A stretch of 64,000 nucleotides of DNA, taken from NCBI GenBank assembly GCA_037447655.1, contig JBBHKE010000193.1:58210-122209 (forward strand). Direction: 5' to 3'. The notes below the pieces were generated by a model. It made no database searches and was not told where the DNA came from. It saw nothing but the letters and a program-made list of their open reading frames with translations. Made by a program: the position numbers and the translations under genes. Positions 8,908 through 21,404 of this stretch are shown here, piece by piece (position 1 is the first letter of the stretch; each line of letters opens with the position of its first letter). Source of the stretch: Zygnema cylindricum (Eukaryota; Streptophyta; Zygnematophyceae; Zygnematales; Zygnemataceae).

Positions 8908-11900
8908 ATGGCGTCCTTTGCACTTGCCGCTATCCTCTGCTCTTTTCTTTTGACCGTAGGATCGGTGCCGGGCAGCTCAGGGAAGTACTCACATCGTCAA
9001 ATCGGCAAACCCACCGACCCTATAGTTTACACCGATGAGAAAATCGGATATCGGGAGGACAATACGAAGGGATTGGGAATTGGGTGGTTGGGGAGAAAGA
9101 GCGAGGGGAGAGAGGGGGGAGAGGGAAGCGGTGGAATAGGATATCGGGAAGCGAGAGGGGAAGGGAAAGAGAGGGTGGAGAGGAAGGATGTGGAGGAAGA
9201 GGAAGTGGGGAGTGAAGGGAAAGGGGAGGAGTTGGAGGCGATCGACAGAGAGGGAGGAATGGGAGAGAAGAAGGAGATACATCTAAAGGAGAGAGGGAGT
9301 GGAGCGAGAGAAGGTGGAGAAAGTGAGAGAGAGAAGGAGTGGGAAAAAAAGGACAAAGAGAGAGGGGAAAGTGTGATTAAACGAAGAAGGGAAGGGTGGA
9401 AAATAGGAAAGATTGAAGAGAAGGAGAGGAAGGATGGAAAGAGAAGAGGTGGGAATGGAGAGGGAAGAGAGGAGGGAGAGGAGGGAGATGGGGGAGTGGG
9501 GGGAGAGGGCGAAGAAGAAAAAGAGGACATGAGAAGAAAAGATGTAGAGAGGGAGATAACATACGGAGAAAAAGGAGAAGGAGAGGAGAAGGGGAGAAGA
9601 GAAGGAGAAGAGACGAAGAGGAGAGGAAAAGCAGGAGAAGGAAAGGGAAGTTACATGAAGGAGAAAAAAAACAAGAAAAAGGAGGGACAGGAGGGAGGGG
9701 AAGAGAGTAAATTAGTGACTAGAGTGAATACAGCGAAGGAAATGAGGGAGAGAAGGGAGAGAAGCGAGAGATTGGGTGCTATAAAGATTGAAACTTTGGG
9801 ATTTACCTTAAAAAGAGTGGATCTTATGCCCTTTTCTCTGAATAAAAGAAGTAGAAATCGTACGGATTTTGTTACTTCAAGTTGCAATGGGGGTATATGT
9901 CCGGAATTTCGACCTTGTTTGGGACGTTTTCTGGAAAAAATCCAAGCTTGTTGGAGTACCAATATGTTGGGGGACAAGGACAAATGGAAAAATGAATCGG
10001 ACGAGCGAGTGGCTATGGGAGGACAAGTTTATGTTTTACATTCGGTTTATGTCAATAATTTTGGGTACCCCATGAATACAAAAATTCATTTTGATCGAGG
10101 AGGGTGCGCTTGGGACGCACGTTCTCCGGCCGAGGTGACATTTTTTTTTCTTTTCTGTTTTTTTTTTTTTTTTTTTGTATGTGAGTTTTATTTTATTAAG
10201 GTTAAGAATGTTTCGAGATTTTTTACCTTTTTTACCCTACTTTTCGCCCTCGAAAAGAAAATAAAAAAAACTATACATCGAAAACAAGAAAAAGAAATGA
10301 GGATTCTTACACGTAAAAACAATGTTGACGAATTGTTGTACTCATTTTCAAACATGGTACCAAATGTCCATATTAATTACGGTAGATGGTCTATGTAACA
10401 TTTGATTGGATGCTAAATGTTAAATAAGTCAAGAAAAGTGCGAGGAAATAATCCTTTCTGACAAATGTCTCCCTCTTCCAAACATAAGAAAGGATCTTGT
10501 TTATGTATTTACTTTCGTCGTTTCTTTTGGAGGGGACCTTTTCCTTTTCCAATTTCTTTTTTTTTTACCAGTTGTACAACTTTCAACCGGATACCAAAGT
10601 TACCGTCTTCAAAGAATTTGTCAATTTTGCCCATTATTATGGTAAAAGTTTTTACCATTTTTTTGTGGAACTGGTTCCTGCGCTTGTGGAATTCATGGAC
10701 ATTTTACGACAAAATCCCAACATTCCCGTCGTGTACACACAAAATCAGGTGAATAAACTCACCACTATTAGTGTGGACTTACCAAATTATCGCCGGGGTG
10801 CGGTCTCCGTCGGGGTGTGTAATTGTTGAACATCTGCACCATAATTAGTGTGGATTCGGTCGATCGACACCATAACTACACCACCGATCACTATTAGCAT
10901 AACTGAATCATTAGTGTTAACATTTTATTGGAATTAACGGCAGTAAATTATCTTTCTCCACGCTAATCATTGTGGGCCAGAAAACTAAGTAATGTTACTA
11001 AGCCAATTTTATGGTTTTTGGGTAAAAAACACACACACTGGAAATAGAGTGATCAACTCTAAGAGCGATAGGCAGTGCTGTGATTTGGTGAACATTGCAC
11101 ATAATTAGTGTGGATTTCTTCAATCGGCCCAGTCCACTGAGATTAATCTGGACCTTTTCAATTGATACCAGGCAACATGATTAGTAAGGATGTCTTTTTT
11201 TTTGTTTTTTTTTTTTTTTTTTTTAAATCTACATATTTTGTCTGTTACCTTTCGCGATTTGTCACATTGAGTAATGGTCTTGCGATTAGCGTAATTTGTT
11301 GGATACACCAAAATTAGTGTGGATTTGATGAATCAATTCCTTAGTATTTTGTCTCCTTCGGAAATCTGTTCCAAAACATTTTTATACAAACACCCCGATT
11401 AGTGTAGCTTTATTGGACAGTTTGTGGCACAAGAATATTTTTTTCTCCTCCACCATCTTTATTAAAGACTCGCTTTGTCCTATTTTCTTGAACAAAGAAG
11501 AGGAGGGAGAGAGAAGGGAGAGAGAAGGGGCATAAATTTGGAAAGAATAAAAAAGCGCAAGGGGCATGCATGTTTGTTAGCATTGAGATTATCAATAAAG
11601 GATTTTTATCAAGAAATTTATTTATATCATAATAATTCTCAATAGTTTTGATACTCTAGGTCTAACAACAATGGGAAAATAAACCTCTTTTTTTGTATTA
11701 TACTTTTGTGCTTTTGTACTTTTTTGTTTCACATATATTTTTTTTTAGTCTTTTTAATCGGTGTATGTCTTTGTTTTTGGTTGGACCTTTTGTAGCATTA
11801 TACCATGAGAATTTTGGGATCTTTTGTATTTGGAGATCAAATACATCGATTGAACTTTTACGAAATCCAACCATCGGAGCTTTTTTTTGGGAAAAAAATG

Positions 11901-14900
11901 TATCAGGTAAGCTTGAACTTTTGTCTTTGGTTCTAATTGTGCATCATTTTTCAACCCTAAAATGGATTTTTTATCTATTCTTTTTGTTCCTCTCTGCTCG
12001 CTTCCTTTTAAATGGCGTGGCTTGAAGCACATCTCCGCCACTAAATTAACCGTGTTAGCAAAAAACGTCAGTTAATGGGTTAAATGGTCTTGCTTCCAAT
12101 GCGAGCAAATTATGTTGTCAGTTTGGTCTATTGGAGGAGTGTTTGAAGCCATGATGAAAAACACACACAAGAACTTGATGCTTCTCAATGCATTTGATAA
12201 TTGAAAATGTAAACAAGAAACACTCCTAATAAGTAAGAGTAGGAGTAGGAGGAGGAGGAGGAGGAGGAGGCGGAGGAGGAGTAGGAGTTTGGATACTCTT
12301 CTAATTGTGAAGAGTACCTTTAGAGACACTAAATCATGTTGTTGACTATCGCTAGATGGCGAACCACAAAAGTACATGAGACTGAATCGACGTGACTAAT
12401 CTATGCTGTACAAGGGGACAAAATTGATACTATACAAGTGGCGCAATGATGAAAAAGTGCTTCTAGTGCGCACTAAAATGAAGGAATATGAACAAAGACA
12501 TTTAAGATGTTAGTTGACTAAGGGTGTGTGACCATGTAACCGGAACTTTGGAATGTTACTTGGATTTTAGCGCAGATTTTACAGTGTACTTTTCAAAGTG
12601 TTCCTATGTCAATCATTTCTTGCGCCTTCATTGCTTCAAATATGTGACAGTTGTAGACGTCTACAAAATGTGTGACAGTCTACGAAACGAAACGTAGACG
12701 ACTACGAAACTTCCTATAATTAGTGACGTCTACAAAAACGGCGACGGTTGTAGACGTCGAGGTTTTTGTGACATTGTAGATGTTTAGGATTTTGTGACAT
12801 AGCGAAGTCATGCTACCTTGTGACGACATCAGTACATAAAAGTTCCGCCATGGCTTCCCGATTTCTCTTTCTTATCTTTTATCATTCGATATGCCATCAA
12901 ACTAAGACCACAAATATTAAAAAAAAAAAAAAAAAAAAAAGATCTTTCATTTCATACTATTATTGCTGCATTTCATTTAGACAAGAGAGAAACAAGAGCA
13001 GTCGAGTGAGAAAGAGCGAGAGAGACAAGGACAACGTAAACTTTTGCAAAGGACCCATGAATGAAAGTGGAGGTCTGAGACCTCGACGATTTTTTTTCCG
13101 TACATGCTTTTCATTTTCGTACGTACATGCGCGTGACGAGCAAAGAAAAAAATAGCGTGTACCCTCCCTCGTTCAAAACTTTTCGAAGACGTTTCACGCG
13201 TGCAATGTCGTTTTGCTATTCGTCAATAGGGTATTATTTTAATTAAAATCAGGTCGCGATTTGATTCCAGTACAAGTGTGAAGATGAGCTGGCGTGACGT
13301 GGGAGTGGATCGCTATGATAATAACACCAAATTGATGTACCTTCCATGTTCAAAGATGACGCAAAATGTACTTTGGTTTTTGCCCATTTTTCGTATGGCG
13401 TAAGATTTTATCGTTGCAAGTCCCATTTTTTGTGAAAACGACGGAAAAAAACCCTTACTTGAACAGATGGGCACACACCCTAAGTACCGGAAGTTGATGT
13501 GCATTAAAGACAAAATGGAAGAAAATGAGAGGCGTAGAATTTGATGTGATAGACGTACGTCATGATCAAAGAAATTCGAGAAAACAACAAAAAGGTGGCG
13601 ACAATGCTAGATGGCCATTGACAACCCACCTCAAGCTAAAATAGATAGTAGATTTAAATGAATATAGGAGGACTTAGCCGATTAAAGGAGAAAAAAATAA
13701 AAAACCAGAAGAAAACCCATGTTGTTCAAAATGGGGTCGACAAAGAGCTATGGTGAGAAATTGGCCACTTGACATGCTCTTAGGAATAATGATATCGCAT
13801 GCCGATGTGTCCACTCCTTTTGTGGTGAACAGGATTGCGAATCAATGGGGGTGTACCTTGCTAGTCAGAGTAAATGGGGGTGGCGGCCGAAAGAGGGTAG
13901 TTAATATTGGTAAAGTAGAGCCCCAAGCCAAACAACTTTCTTTGCAGCATAACAGGCAACCATATACCCTGCCTCTATATTAGAACAAGTAGTAGGAAGT
14001 TATTTTTTACGAGACCAAGAAATAAGCCCACTGCCCAAGAAAGAACACGAGTCCGTGGTAGAGCGATGAGAAAGTCGTTTTTGGACCAAATCGGAATCGA
14101 CAAGGTCGAGAACGTCAGCGGAGCCACAAGAGGTGCAAGTGAGGCAAAGAAATTTGGTGCCTTGCAAGTAATAAAAGACACGTTTAGCGACAGGAGATGG
14201 GCACAATGCATGGAATTAGTGTGGAAGACACCGAAAACAAAGATAGTTGTCACGTCATGGACGTAGAAGAATTGACGGACCCGTGCTCATGAAAAACACA
14301 CTAATACTGGTAAGCTCCTTAGTGTGGACATGACTAATCACCACAATTATCGTGGCTCAATTAGGTGTGATCTATACTAGTGATAGGGAGGCAGATTGTG
14401 TTAGCGCACATCCACTCTATTATACGTGTGCATCTTGCATCCAGATTTTTTCACCCTAACTTGTGTCGGGCCTAATTTGTTCTAAAGTCGTGAAGGTAAA
14501 GTTTCATTGAATTTAAATGGCCACAAGACATTGTTCGAACCCATTCAAACGTGACCCGATGTTTTTGTGGAATCACACTTTGATTGTGTCTTCCGTAAAA
14601 ACCGGGGGTCTGAATTTTCAATGATGAAAGCTGATTGAAGAGGTGAAAAAAATTGAGTGTAATAATGGTTTACAATGGAGCCTTCGCTTTGGTATCTTGC
14701 CTGTTATTAATTTTGCTTTTGGTTTGGAATAAAACTAATGTTCTTGAGTATGCTTTTTTTCGATCATGTTTTTTTGGCCATGTCTAATTTTGATGGTTTG
14801 GTGCCAGTCCCTCGCCACCTTTTTTAATGTGGAGCACATGAAATTCAAATTATTTTGTGGCAAATTTTAAGTTTAGAGAGTACCCGCCTTATCAAATGAT

Positions 14901-16910
14901 CATTTTGGGGAGTAATAGTTTTATAAAATGTCATTAAATGACGACCTTTTTTCTATGAATCCTTGTGGATTCCTTTAGTAAAAAACCATCATTAGTCTAA
15001 ATGTTTTCTCCCTTTCAGCCAAGGAGCCTTTTTACATAACAAGTGTGAATTAGCGTGGTTAACATGTTTCGTAATGGAGACCATAACAACAACTTAGCCG
15101 TGTCACAAAAGTACTTAGAGTTGTGCATTTCTTGTGCAGCCTTACTTTGCTGCATGTCGTCAACCAAATCCTGTCCAATGGCGGTTTTTGAGAAACAATT
15201 TCTTTTTGCCACAAGATGGTTTTCCTATTTTTAAATTGGATTGGACTTTCCGTAAACCAACGAATATTGTGAGAGACCACGAATTTAGCGTTTCAAGTGA
15301 CTGGGTGGCGATTCTTGGGAAACGTTACGGGACGAGGGAACTGCTCCAATCGGACAAGGTCGAAAAAGCAATGGTTGGACTCTTTGGTCGAGAGAGAGTG
15401 AAGATTTTTGACGGCAATATATCAGTTTCCGAAGGTGAATCCTTCTATGCATTTCTATATGATTTTTTTAATGATAAATTGTGTTTTTCGGTTCAAATGA
15501 TTGTACGCTTTAACTTATTAGCAGGCTTTTGTGAAATCATGTGTACCATACAATCGGAATTACTCCACTGTGACTAATTGTACAAATTTATACATTTTTT
15601 TATGAGTAATCCCTACAGAAAATACCGACTGAAAAATGTATGTAAACTGTCAGATTGCTCCAAGTGGGTAAGTAATTCCGATAGTATAATCTTGTTATAG
15701 ACTGTCTTTTGCATCATTAGGGTTTTCTTTGGTTTTGTGCATTTCTCTCAAGTGTTTGGACAATCTCTTGTTTGTCTTTGTGCAATAGCACAACATGGAA
15801 GTATTTCTTTTTAGGTCCTGTTTGCTGAATTTGGAATGATTTTAATTTTATAGTGTTTGCATTTACTTTAATTGAATTTTGAGCTGAGTTCTAATATAAG
15901 GTTTGAGTTTAAGCCGAGTTAAGTCGTGCTAGTGGAAGTTCATGTGTTGTGTAAGTCGAAATGTTACAAGAAAATGAGGCCGCAATTAAAAGATTAAACA
16001 CTAAATTATATGCGCAATTAAACCTGTTGTGTTAATTTTACAAGCGGTTGTAAAACTCAACTTAATTTAAAAAAAATTGTGGGGCGTCATATTACGGCTG
16101 ACGCGAGCGTTGTTGTTTGACTCAAAGAGTTTCACAATTGATGCCTATGGTTATTAGTGTTAATAACACTAATTAGGTCATTTGCCTAAAAGTATAAAAT
16201 AATGTTAACAACACTATTTAAGGGGTTTGACTAAGTACGCCACGTCTCCTAATACCAAATAAGATTGTATATTCTAATTTCGGGTTAACAGTAATAAGTC
16301 CTTAACGCTAATTTGTCAACGCTAACAAGTCCATAACGTTAATAACGGGCAGTTGTACAGGTTGTAAAACATGCGTTGCGTGAGTCATGCTGACGTCATA
16401 CCTAGCGTAAGTTTACAGCGAGATGAGAATCTGACGGCCAGAAACAAAATAAACACTATTCTGACCTAAAACCTGGTCGGAGAGCCGACTCCTATATCGT
16501 ACAGGTTTCAGTACGGAACAGTATGGGATGTTGTGTTGCATGTGTCATACTATCCAATGTTGAACTTTTAATAACACCTTGTTTTGTCCGTTTGTGTCTT
16601 TCCAGCTAAGAAACTCTTCAATCGCGCGCTCATTTTTGTGTCGCCTCACGGGGGTCTAATGTCGAATATGTTATTTATGCCCAAACACGGGCTTATCTTG
16701 GAATTTCGACCCTTATTATATAAAACGGATTGTTTCGCACAATTGGCGCAAGTTTGTGGCCACTATTTCTATTTTTTGTGGGGAGAAGGAGCGAAACGCA
16801 GCCCTCTTAGTGTGGACATGGACTTTGTTTTGGACGAATTGAACGCATTAGTCGAGACTGCTAAAACCATTCATCCTCATTTGTTCAACGAGATTAAATT
16901 ATTTAACTAA
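8908..16910 (+). CDS. GT61-family glycosyltransferase (DUF563), secretory pathway
   Basis: Probable Golgi/ER glycosyltransferase of the family that includes plant xylosyl- and arabinosyltransferases and animal EOGT/POMGNT2; donor and acceptor cannot be told. Exons: 8908-10134, 10572-10748, 11796-11906, 15140-15434, 16606-16910, all GT-AG with matching phases (0,0,0,1), 704 residues. Residues 1-25 are a hydrophobic signal or signal-anchor. Residues ~51-290 are a Glu/Lys/Arg/Gly-rich, purine-encoded stretch that would be the stem. The conserved part starts near CNGGICPEFRPCLGRF. Exon 2 has SFYHFFVELVPALVEF, exon 4 has RQPNPVQWRFLRNN, and exon 5 has FVSPHGGLMSNMLFMP and LEFRP, the usual PHG(A/G) nucleotide-sugar region. 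ATG 8908 is the first ATG before the signal peptide. The purine stretch cannot contain stop codons whether or not it is coding, so part of it might be an unrecognised intron. Confidence 0.85.
9058..9780 (+). repeat. ~720-bp polypurine (GA-rich) tract inside GT61 exon 1
   Basis: Almost all bases are A or G, with GAGAGA, GGAGGA and GAAGGAGA words and few T or C. It is not a simple perfect repeat. Both strands are open for long stretches only because purine-only or pyrimidine-only sequence cannot spell a stop codon easily. Confidence 0.9.
10761..11416 (+). repeat. Scattered AATTAGTGTGGATT motifs in GT61 intron 2
   Basis: Five copies lie near 10761, 10837, 11098, 11306 and 11391, of the form CACCANAATTAGTGTGGATT, the third and fourth followed by TTCAATCGGCC and GATGAATCAATTCC. 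The spacing is irregular. Confidence 0.65.
10877..11053 (+). repeat. Dispersed repeat R1, copy 2 (GT61 intron 2)
   Basis: It matches copies at 5645 and 21541 through CGCTAATCATTGTGGGCCAG and GGGTAAAAAACACACACAC. The preceding TACACCACCGATCACTATTA resembles the TIR of the TA-flanked MITEs. Confidence 0.6.
12239..12288 (+). repeat. (AGG)n microsatellite in GT61 intron 3
   Basis: About 50 bp of AGG/AGT trinucleotides. Confidence 0.9.
12522..13480. mobile_element. PIF/Harbinger-type MITE in GT61 intron 3
   Basis: A 959-bp unit with ends GGGTGTGTGACCATGT (left) and, on the other strand, GGGTGTGTGCCCATCTG (right), flanked by TAA at 12519-12521 and 13481-13483. The TAA duplication is the TWA signature of PIF/Harbinger. 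Inside are GTAGACGTCTAC words, TTCCGCCATGG, a poly(A) run and a GA-rich patch, the same order as in 38839-40156. There is no transposase. Confidence 0.82.
13481..15139. other. Rest of GT61 intron 3
   Basis: No gene is supported between 13481 and the exon at 15140. Short open frames here have no recognisable domains. TTAGTGTGGA words recur near 14207 and 14320, linking this stretch to the motif set in intron 2. Confidence 0.45.
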
Positions 16911-17630
16911 AATTTAAACGGGGAGCAAAAATCTTCTCGGGTTTTCGAATTAGAAAAGGTTTGGGTTTTCTATTCAAGAAAGTATTAGGAGTTTTTAATT
17001 AGAAAATTGTTCGTTTTTTCAAATTAGAAAAGCTTTCGAGTTTTAATTCAGAAAAGTTCTCGAGATTTCGATTAAAAATCTTTCAAGCATTCAATTTATT
17101 TATTTTCCAAAGATTTGACTTAAATTTTTTTTTTGAGTATTCGAATTGGAGAGGTTGTCAAGTCATTAAGTTCAAAAAAAAATTATTTAGAAAAGTTTCC
17201 AATTTATTATTTTAAAAAGGTGTTTGAGATTAGATTTATAATTTTTTTCAAGTCAGAAAGTTTTCAAGTTTCTAATTCTGAAAAGCTTTTGAGTCCAATT
17301 TATAAAATTTCAGTGTTTCAAAATAGAAAGCAAAACAAGTTTTCGAAAATCATGAAGTACATTGACAATACTTACCAATTTTTTTGTTTTTTTGAAAGCC
17401 AAGAAAACAATTCCCTATGACTTTATTATTTACCCTCTCACTCCCCCCCTCCCCGCCCTTATGTTATTTCTAGTGAAAATTATTATCAGATAAATAATAA
17501 GTTAGCGGCCATCAGAAGATAAAGAAGGAAGAGACAAAGGAATAAAAAAGGACAAAATAGATAAAAAAGAACAAATTAAAAAAAAAAAAACGGGAAGGAC
17601 AAGAGAGACTGTCGTGAACTCAAGTTCAAT
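16911..17630 (+). repeat. Degenerate ~30-bp repeats just after the GT61 stop
   Basis: From about 16935 to 17330 a word like GAGTTTTCGAATTAGAAAAG recurs with many changes roughly every 30-35 bp. It starts 25 bp after the stop codon, so it would form most of the 3' UTR. Beyond 17420 there is only AT-rich sequence. Confidence 0.7.
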
Positions 17631-17970
17631 ATTGTTGAATGAATCAAAAGTCAGGGAGACGTTTGAGTTTTATACTGGAACTCAAACGTGGTAGCCGCAT
17701 TATACAAAAGTGGAGGTAAGCCTAATCTAGGTACATCTAGAAGTGGAGGTATAACTAATCTAGGTACATCTAGAAGTGGTAAAAGATTCACTAAGATTTC
17801 AAGAGTTAGTGAGAATCTTTCTACGCCAAAACAATATATAGAAAAAAAGGTACAAAAAGTACAGGAACACTAATTAAAGTAATAAGAATGAGTGTTCTAA
17901 GACTTCACTATCAAGCAAAGAAAACTAACTAACCACAGTGTTTCATTAGTAGAGTGGAATGTTGAATTCC
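17631..17970 (-). repeat. Probable 3' LTR remnant of the decayed copia element
   Basis: Reading the minus strand, the pol remnant ends in a purine run AGTGGGGGT followed by ATTGGAATTCAACATTCCAC, a typical copia LTR start. Positions 17708-17740 and 17741-17773 are a 33-bp direct duplication (AAGTGGAGGT...TACATCTAG). The other LTR could not be matched, so the far boundary is a guess. Confidence 0.5.
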
Positions 17971-19925
17971 AATACCCCCACTCGATTGAAGCGCGGATTT
18001 AGCCACAAAGTCCAGAAGAGAAAATTTGTTTGTCGAAGGATGGGCTAGGAAAAGGTTTGGGAAGAAAATCGGCAAGTTGATCGGCGGTAGAGCAATGGGG
18101 GAATGAGATTGTTCCATCCACAATTTTTTCACGAGTGACTAATTTCCGGTTTCCTCCAAATCAACTGACTTTGTATATTGTCAGTAATGATGCCTTCTGC
18201 AAATGATCCTATTTTAGTACTCGAAATGATCCTTCCTCCTTCCATACAGGTGGCTCTAGCACCTTTCTTTTGAAGTTGTGGGTCACTTAAAAGATTAATG
18301 CATCCTCTTGGGTTATACCGCACCTTGTTAAACCGTACCCTATTAACTCTAGTTGTCCTTTCTCTATCCTGTGTCGGTAGATCTAAGCGTACTGTTCCCA
18401 CTATGTCAATATCCATTATAGAGCCGTTAGCCACTACAATGGATTTCGGCACAGTGAGCTTCCTGATGTCAGTAAATAGTCATGGATCCGAGCACATGTG
18501 AAGTGTCGCACCGGAGTCTTCCTGATGTTAGTAAATAGTCGTGGATCCGAGCACATGTGATGTGTCGCACCGGAGTCTATAATCCAACTGTTAAATTTCC
18601 CCTTTTTCTCTTTGCTATGTGTGAAATAAGTCATCCTCTTTCTTTTACTGTGATTCCTCAACGAGTGAAACGACCAATTCGTGTTCATGTCCCATCGGCC
18701 CATCCCCAACAAAACCCCCCCTACCTGATAAGCTACCTCCTAATCATCTGCCTCTAAATTGTCCCCCTCCACGATTGCTTCCCCTATTCTGATAACAACC
18801 GCGACTAGTATGTCCCCATTTCTGACAAATGTTACACTGCTTACTTTCGTCATTCAAAAAACCCATGCCCAATCTCATTACAATTATAGCGTGCCATCTG
18901 AGAGGTGTCATGTTTGTATGAACCTCTCCCTTTGCCTTGTGATGTGCCTCCTCTTCCACGAGGTCCACCTCCTCTCCTGTAGATCCCATAAGACTATAAG
19001 CTCCCCCGTTATCTTCCTCTTGATAACTAGGATAGGATGACCCCTTAACCTCCTCTTTAGATGTCGCTTTCTCATTCTCTGTACCTTTTAAGTGATTGCT
19101 CGCGTATGCCATCGTCCGTTTCTCTCGTCCCTTGATGATCTCCTTGGCCACCGCGAACTTGCTCGGAAGACTCCTCGTGAAAACAATTAACCTCTCTTTC
19201 TTTGCAGGGAAGTTATTGAGTGAGTTAAGTTGTTCTATAATGACATTAAACCGTTTAACTCCAACATCAATGGACTCATTCTCCTTCATTCTAAGCCCAA
19301 TGTCCTCTTCAAATAGGTAGTTTTCATTTGACTCGAACCCCTTTTCAAATGCAATCTGAGGCCGTCCAACAATCATAAGCTCTATCATGAGTTAAAAGAT
19401 ATTCCTGCATGGAATTCTGACAACTTTTTAATAATGTCGTGGATGCCGCCATACCTCTCTTATCCCACTTGTGTGCACTTGTCGGATCCACGGAGGGATC
19501 CGGTCTAGTCTCTTTCCCGATTACGATGTCCTAAAGCTTCTTCGGTGTGAATGCTCCTCAAATATATATGTTTTAAATTGCATAGTTAGAACCTCTGAAG
19601 ACGATGGTTTTATTAAAGACTTCATCATCACTCTCCTCCTCTTCCTCCTGATAAAGTTTAGACTTCCCTTTCTTCTTTTTCTTCTTTTCTTTCGAGTTGT
19701 TGGAGTCGTCGCTACCTCATCCGTCGCCGTCACCTCCTTGTGTTGTGAGAAACTCCTGAAAACGATCCAACATCTCCTCGTTCATCCTCACGCTTTTTTC
19801 CCCCTATTCGTCGAACTCATCATACTGTGTCCTTGTAACTCCTCCAGTAGGTCCCTGTAACTCCTCCACTAGGTTCTTGTAACTCCTCCACTAGGATCTG
19901 TCGTGGATTTCCCTTTTCCCTCCAT
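17930..19925 (-). pseudogene. Decayed Ty1/copia gag-protease remnant
   Basis: Minus strand. Gag starts near ATG 19925; a UBN2-like Gag segment with FNVIIEQLNSLNNFPAKKER lies around 19250, a zinc knuckle CNICQKWGHTSRGC near 18830, and the protease motif WIIDSGATHHMCSD near 18580. Then comes the post-protease part with INLLSDPQLQKKGA near 18260. Integrase, reverse transcriptase and RNase H are missing. A 59-bp tandem duplication at 18459-18576 breaks the frame inside the protease, and three 22-bp repeats lie at 19830-19895. It is clearly inactive. Confidence 0.85.
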
Positions 19926-20384
19926 ACCGGCAAGAGTTGCCACTAACTCGCTCCGATTGCAATTGATAGAAACAAAGCAAGCAAAATAAACACATACAAC
20001 ACAAAAGATATGTTCCTCCAATACTCCAATACATTAAAATGTAACGTCCAAGTACAAAAGCTTATTGTTTCTTCTACACCTCCAGAATTAACTACGCCTC
20101 CAAAAAGATAACTCTACCACTAAGTCTCAACAAATATATATGTATACGACTAGGAACGATTAAGAGTCATGGCGAAACTTCACAAAACTATACGATCGAC
20201 AGTCGTCAACGATGTCACTTTCACACGACAACTTACAACTACACGAGGTATTATTGGACTGACAAAAGGTAGCCGTCCTGAACTACTTGACCAACAAAGA
20301 AAGTCAACCACCAACCGACTTAGATCTACACGATACGACTACAACTTACGTGAAACGAAACGAACAAGCAATTTCCACGTCACT
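19926..20384. other. Spacer beside the decayed copia
   Basis: On the minus strand, TGCAATCGGAGC at about 19944-19955 resembles the copia primer site TGGTATCGGAGC, so the lost 5' LTR should have begun just beyond it, but no matching LTR is recognisable. Confidence 0.4.
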
Positions 20385-20490
20385 TCAAATATTCAGCGAC
20401 GACGTCACTTCGTCGCTATTTCAGCGATAAGACCATTTCGTCGCTAATCATTGTTGCTTTAGCGACAAGACTGTCTCGTCACTAAATGAG
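20385..20490. repeat. TTAGCGACGA / TCGTCGCTAA repeats (CACTA-like fragment)
   Basis: Words CGTCGCTA, AGCGATAAGACCATTTCGTC and TAGCGACAAGA occur in both orientations, as in subterminal regions of plant CACTA elements. No terminus or transposase is visible, so this is only a fragment. Confidence 0.4.
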
Positions 20491-20737
20491 TGCTTAGTAT
20501 CAAACCTAACATTTCCCACATTATTCTTTCGCGTCGGATTGGCATTGTATTACTTGATTGTGCGGGTCACTATTTGGCGATGTTGTTTCGGCGAACCCTA
20601 CCTCAGATACAGTGGTCAATCAAGTAGCTCCACATGTCGGTGTGGCCGCCTGTGACGCGGCTATCCCTCTCTGTGCTCCTTCAAGATTCGAGGACTTACG
20701 CGGTTGCTTTTCGTAGATTTTTAGTTATGTTGGGGGT

Positions 20738-20975
20738 TTAGTCATTTTCATTTTCGCACTCTATTGGATCTTTTCTTAGGTGTTTCGTTTGGTGTTTATT
20801 GCTTCTTTGGGTGTTTTCGGTTAGCCTGCCATCATCTTGTATTTTCGTTGCTTTTGCCTTGTTTTGTTCCACATGTAGCTTTTCAGTTTTAGCATTGCTA
20901 CCTCCTTTTGTTCGCATGAACTCAGATGGTTTACCATCGCGCTTTTTAATAAAGTCAGCCACGTTTATGTTCAAG
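20738..20975 (+). repeat. Dispersed 3'-end repeat with AATAAA
   Basis: The part from about 20875 matches the MTR3 3' UTR (6210-6305), including CTCAGATGGTTTACCATCGC and AATAAA at 20948. It might be the tail of a non-LTR retroelement, but no reverse transcriptase is seen. Confidence 0.5.
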
Positions 20976-21404
20976 ACAAATATTGTTGACAATGCCTGCT
21001 AGTTCAAAAGATAAGCTCGAAAATTGACAAAAATACAAGGACGCAATTGTGGAAAAAATGCATTGGATACCTCAATTATCTGTAAATGTTGATCTGGCGT
21101 CCCTATAATTTTGTTCCCTCTGTTAGGAACACTATCAAATACTGTCTGAACTTCTGAAATAACATACTAAAAGTTGAACAGTGTTAGGTTAACCATTCAA
21201 AGGCACTGCACAGTATGTAAGGTACATTATTGGGATTTTTGACATGTGATTTCCCTAACATTGCCAGGACCAGTGTTTTCACTGGTAAGTCTTAACATTT
21301 TGCACCCGGCAACTCCATTTGGCATTTACTTTCACACCTGTTAGTATTACAGCCAGCCAATAGACAAAATAGTGGATATATAAGCTTTTTTGCTTCTTTT
21401 CTTT

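Noticed and set aside
9027-9530. 167-codon minus-strand frame rich in Ser and Pro
   Set aside because: It is the pyrimidine strand of the purine tract; such DNA cannot easily contain stops, so openness means nothing.
13750-14266. Two short plus-strand frames inside GT61 intron 3
   Set aside because: No domain, different frames, and located within a well-supported intron.
16140-16345. Further TA-flanked MITE in GT61 intron 4
   Set aside because: Internal words (TTAGTGTTAATAACACTAA) fit, but no CACCGNGAATC ends could be found.
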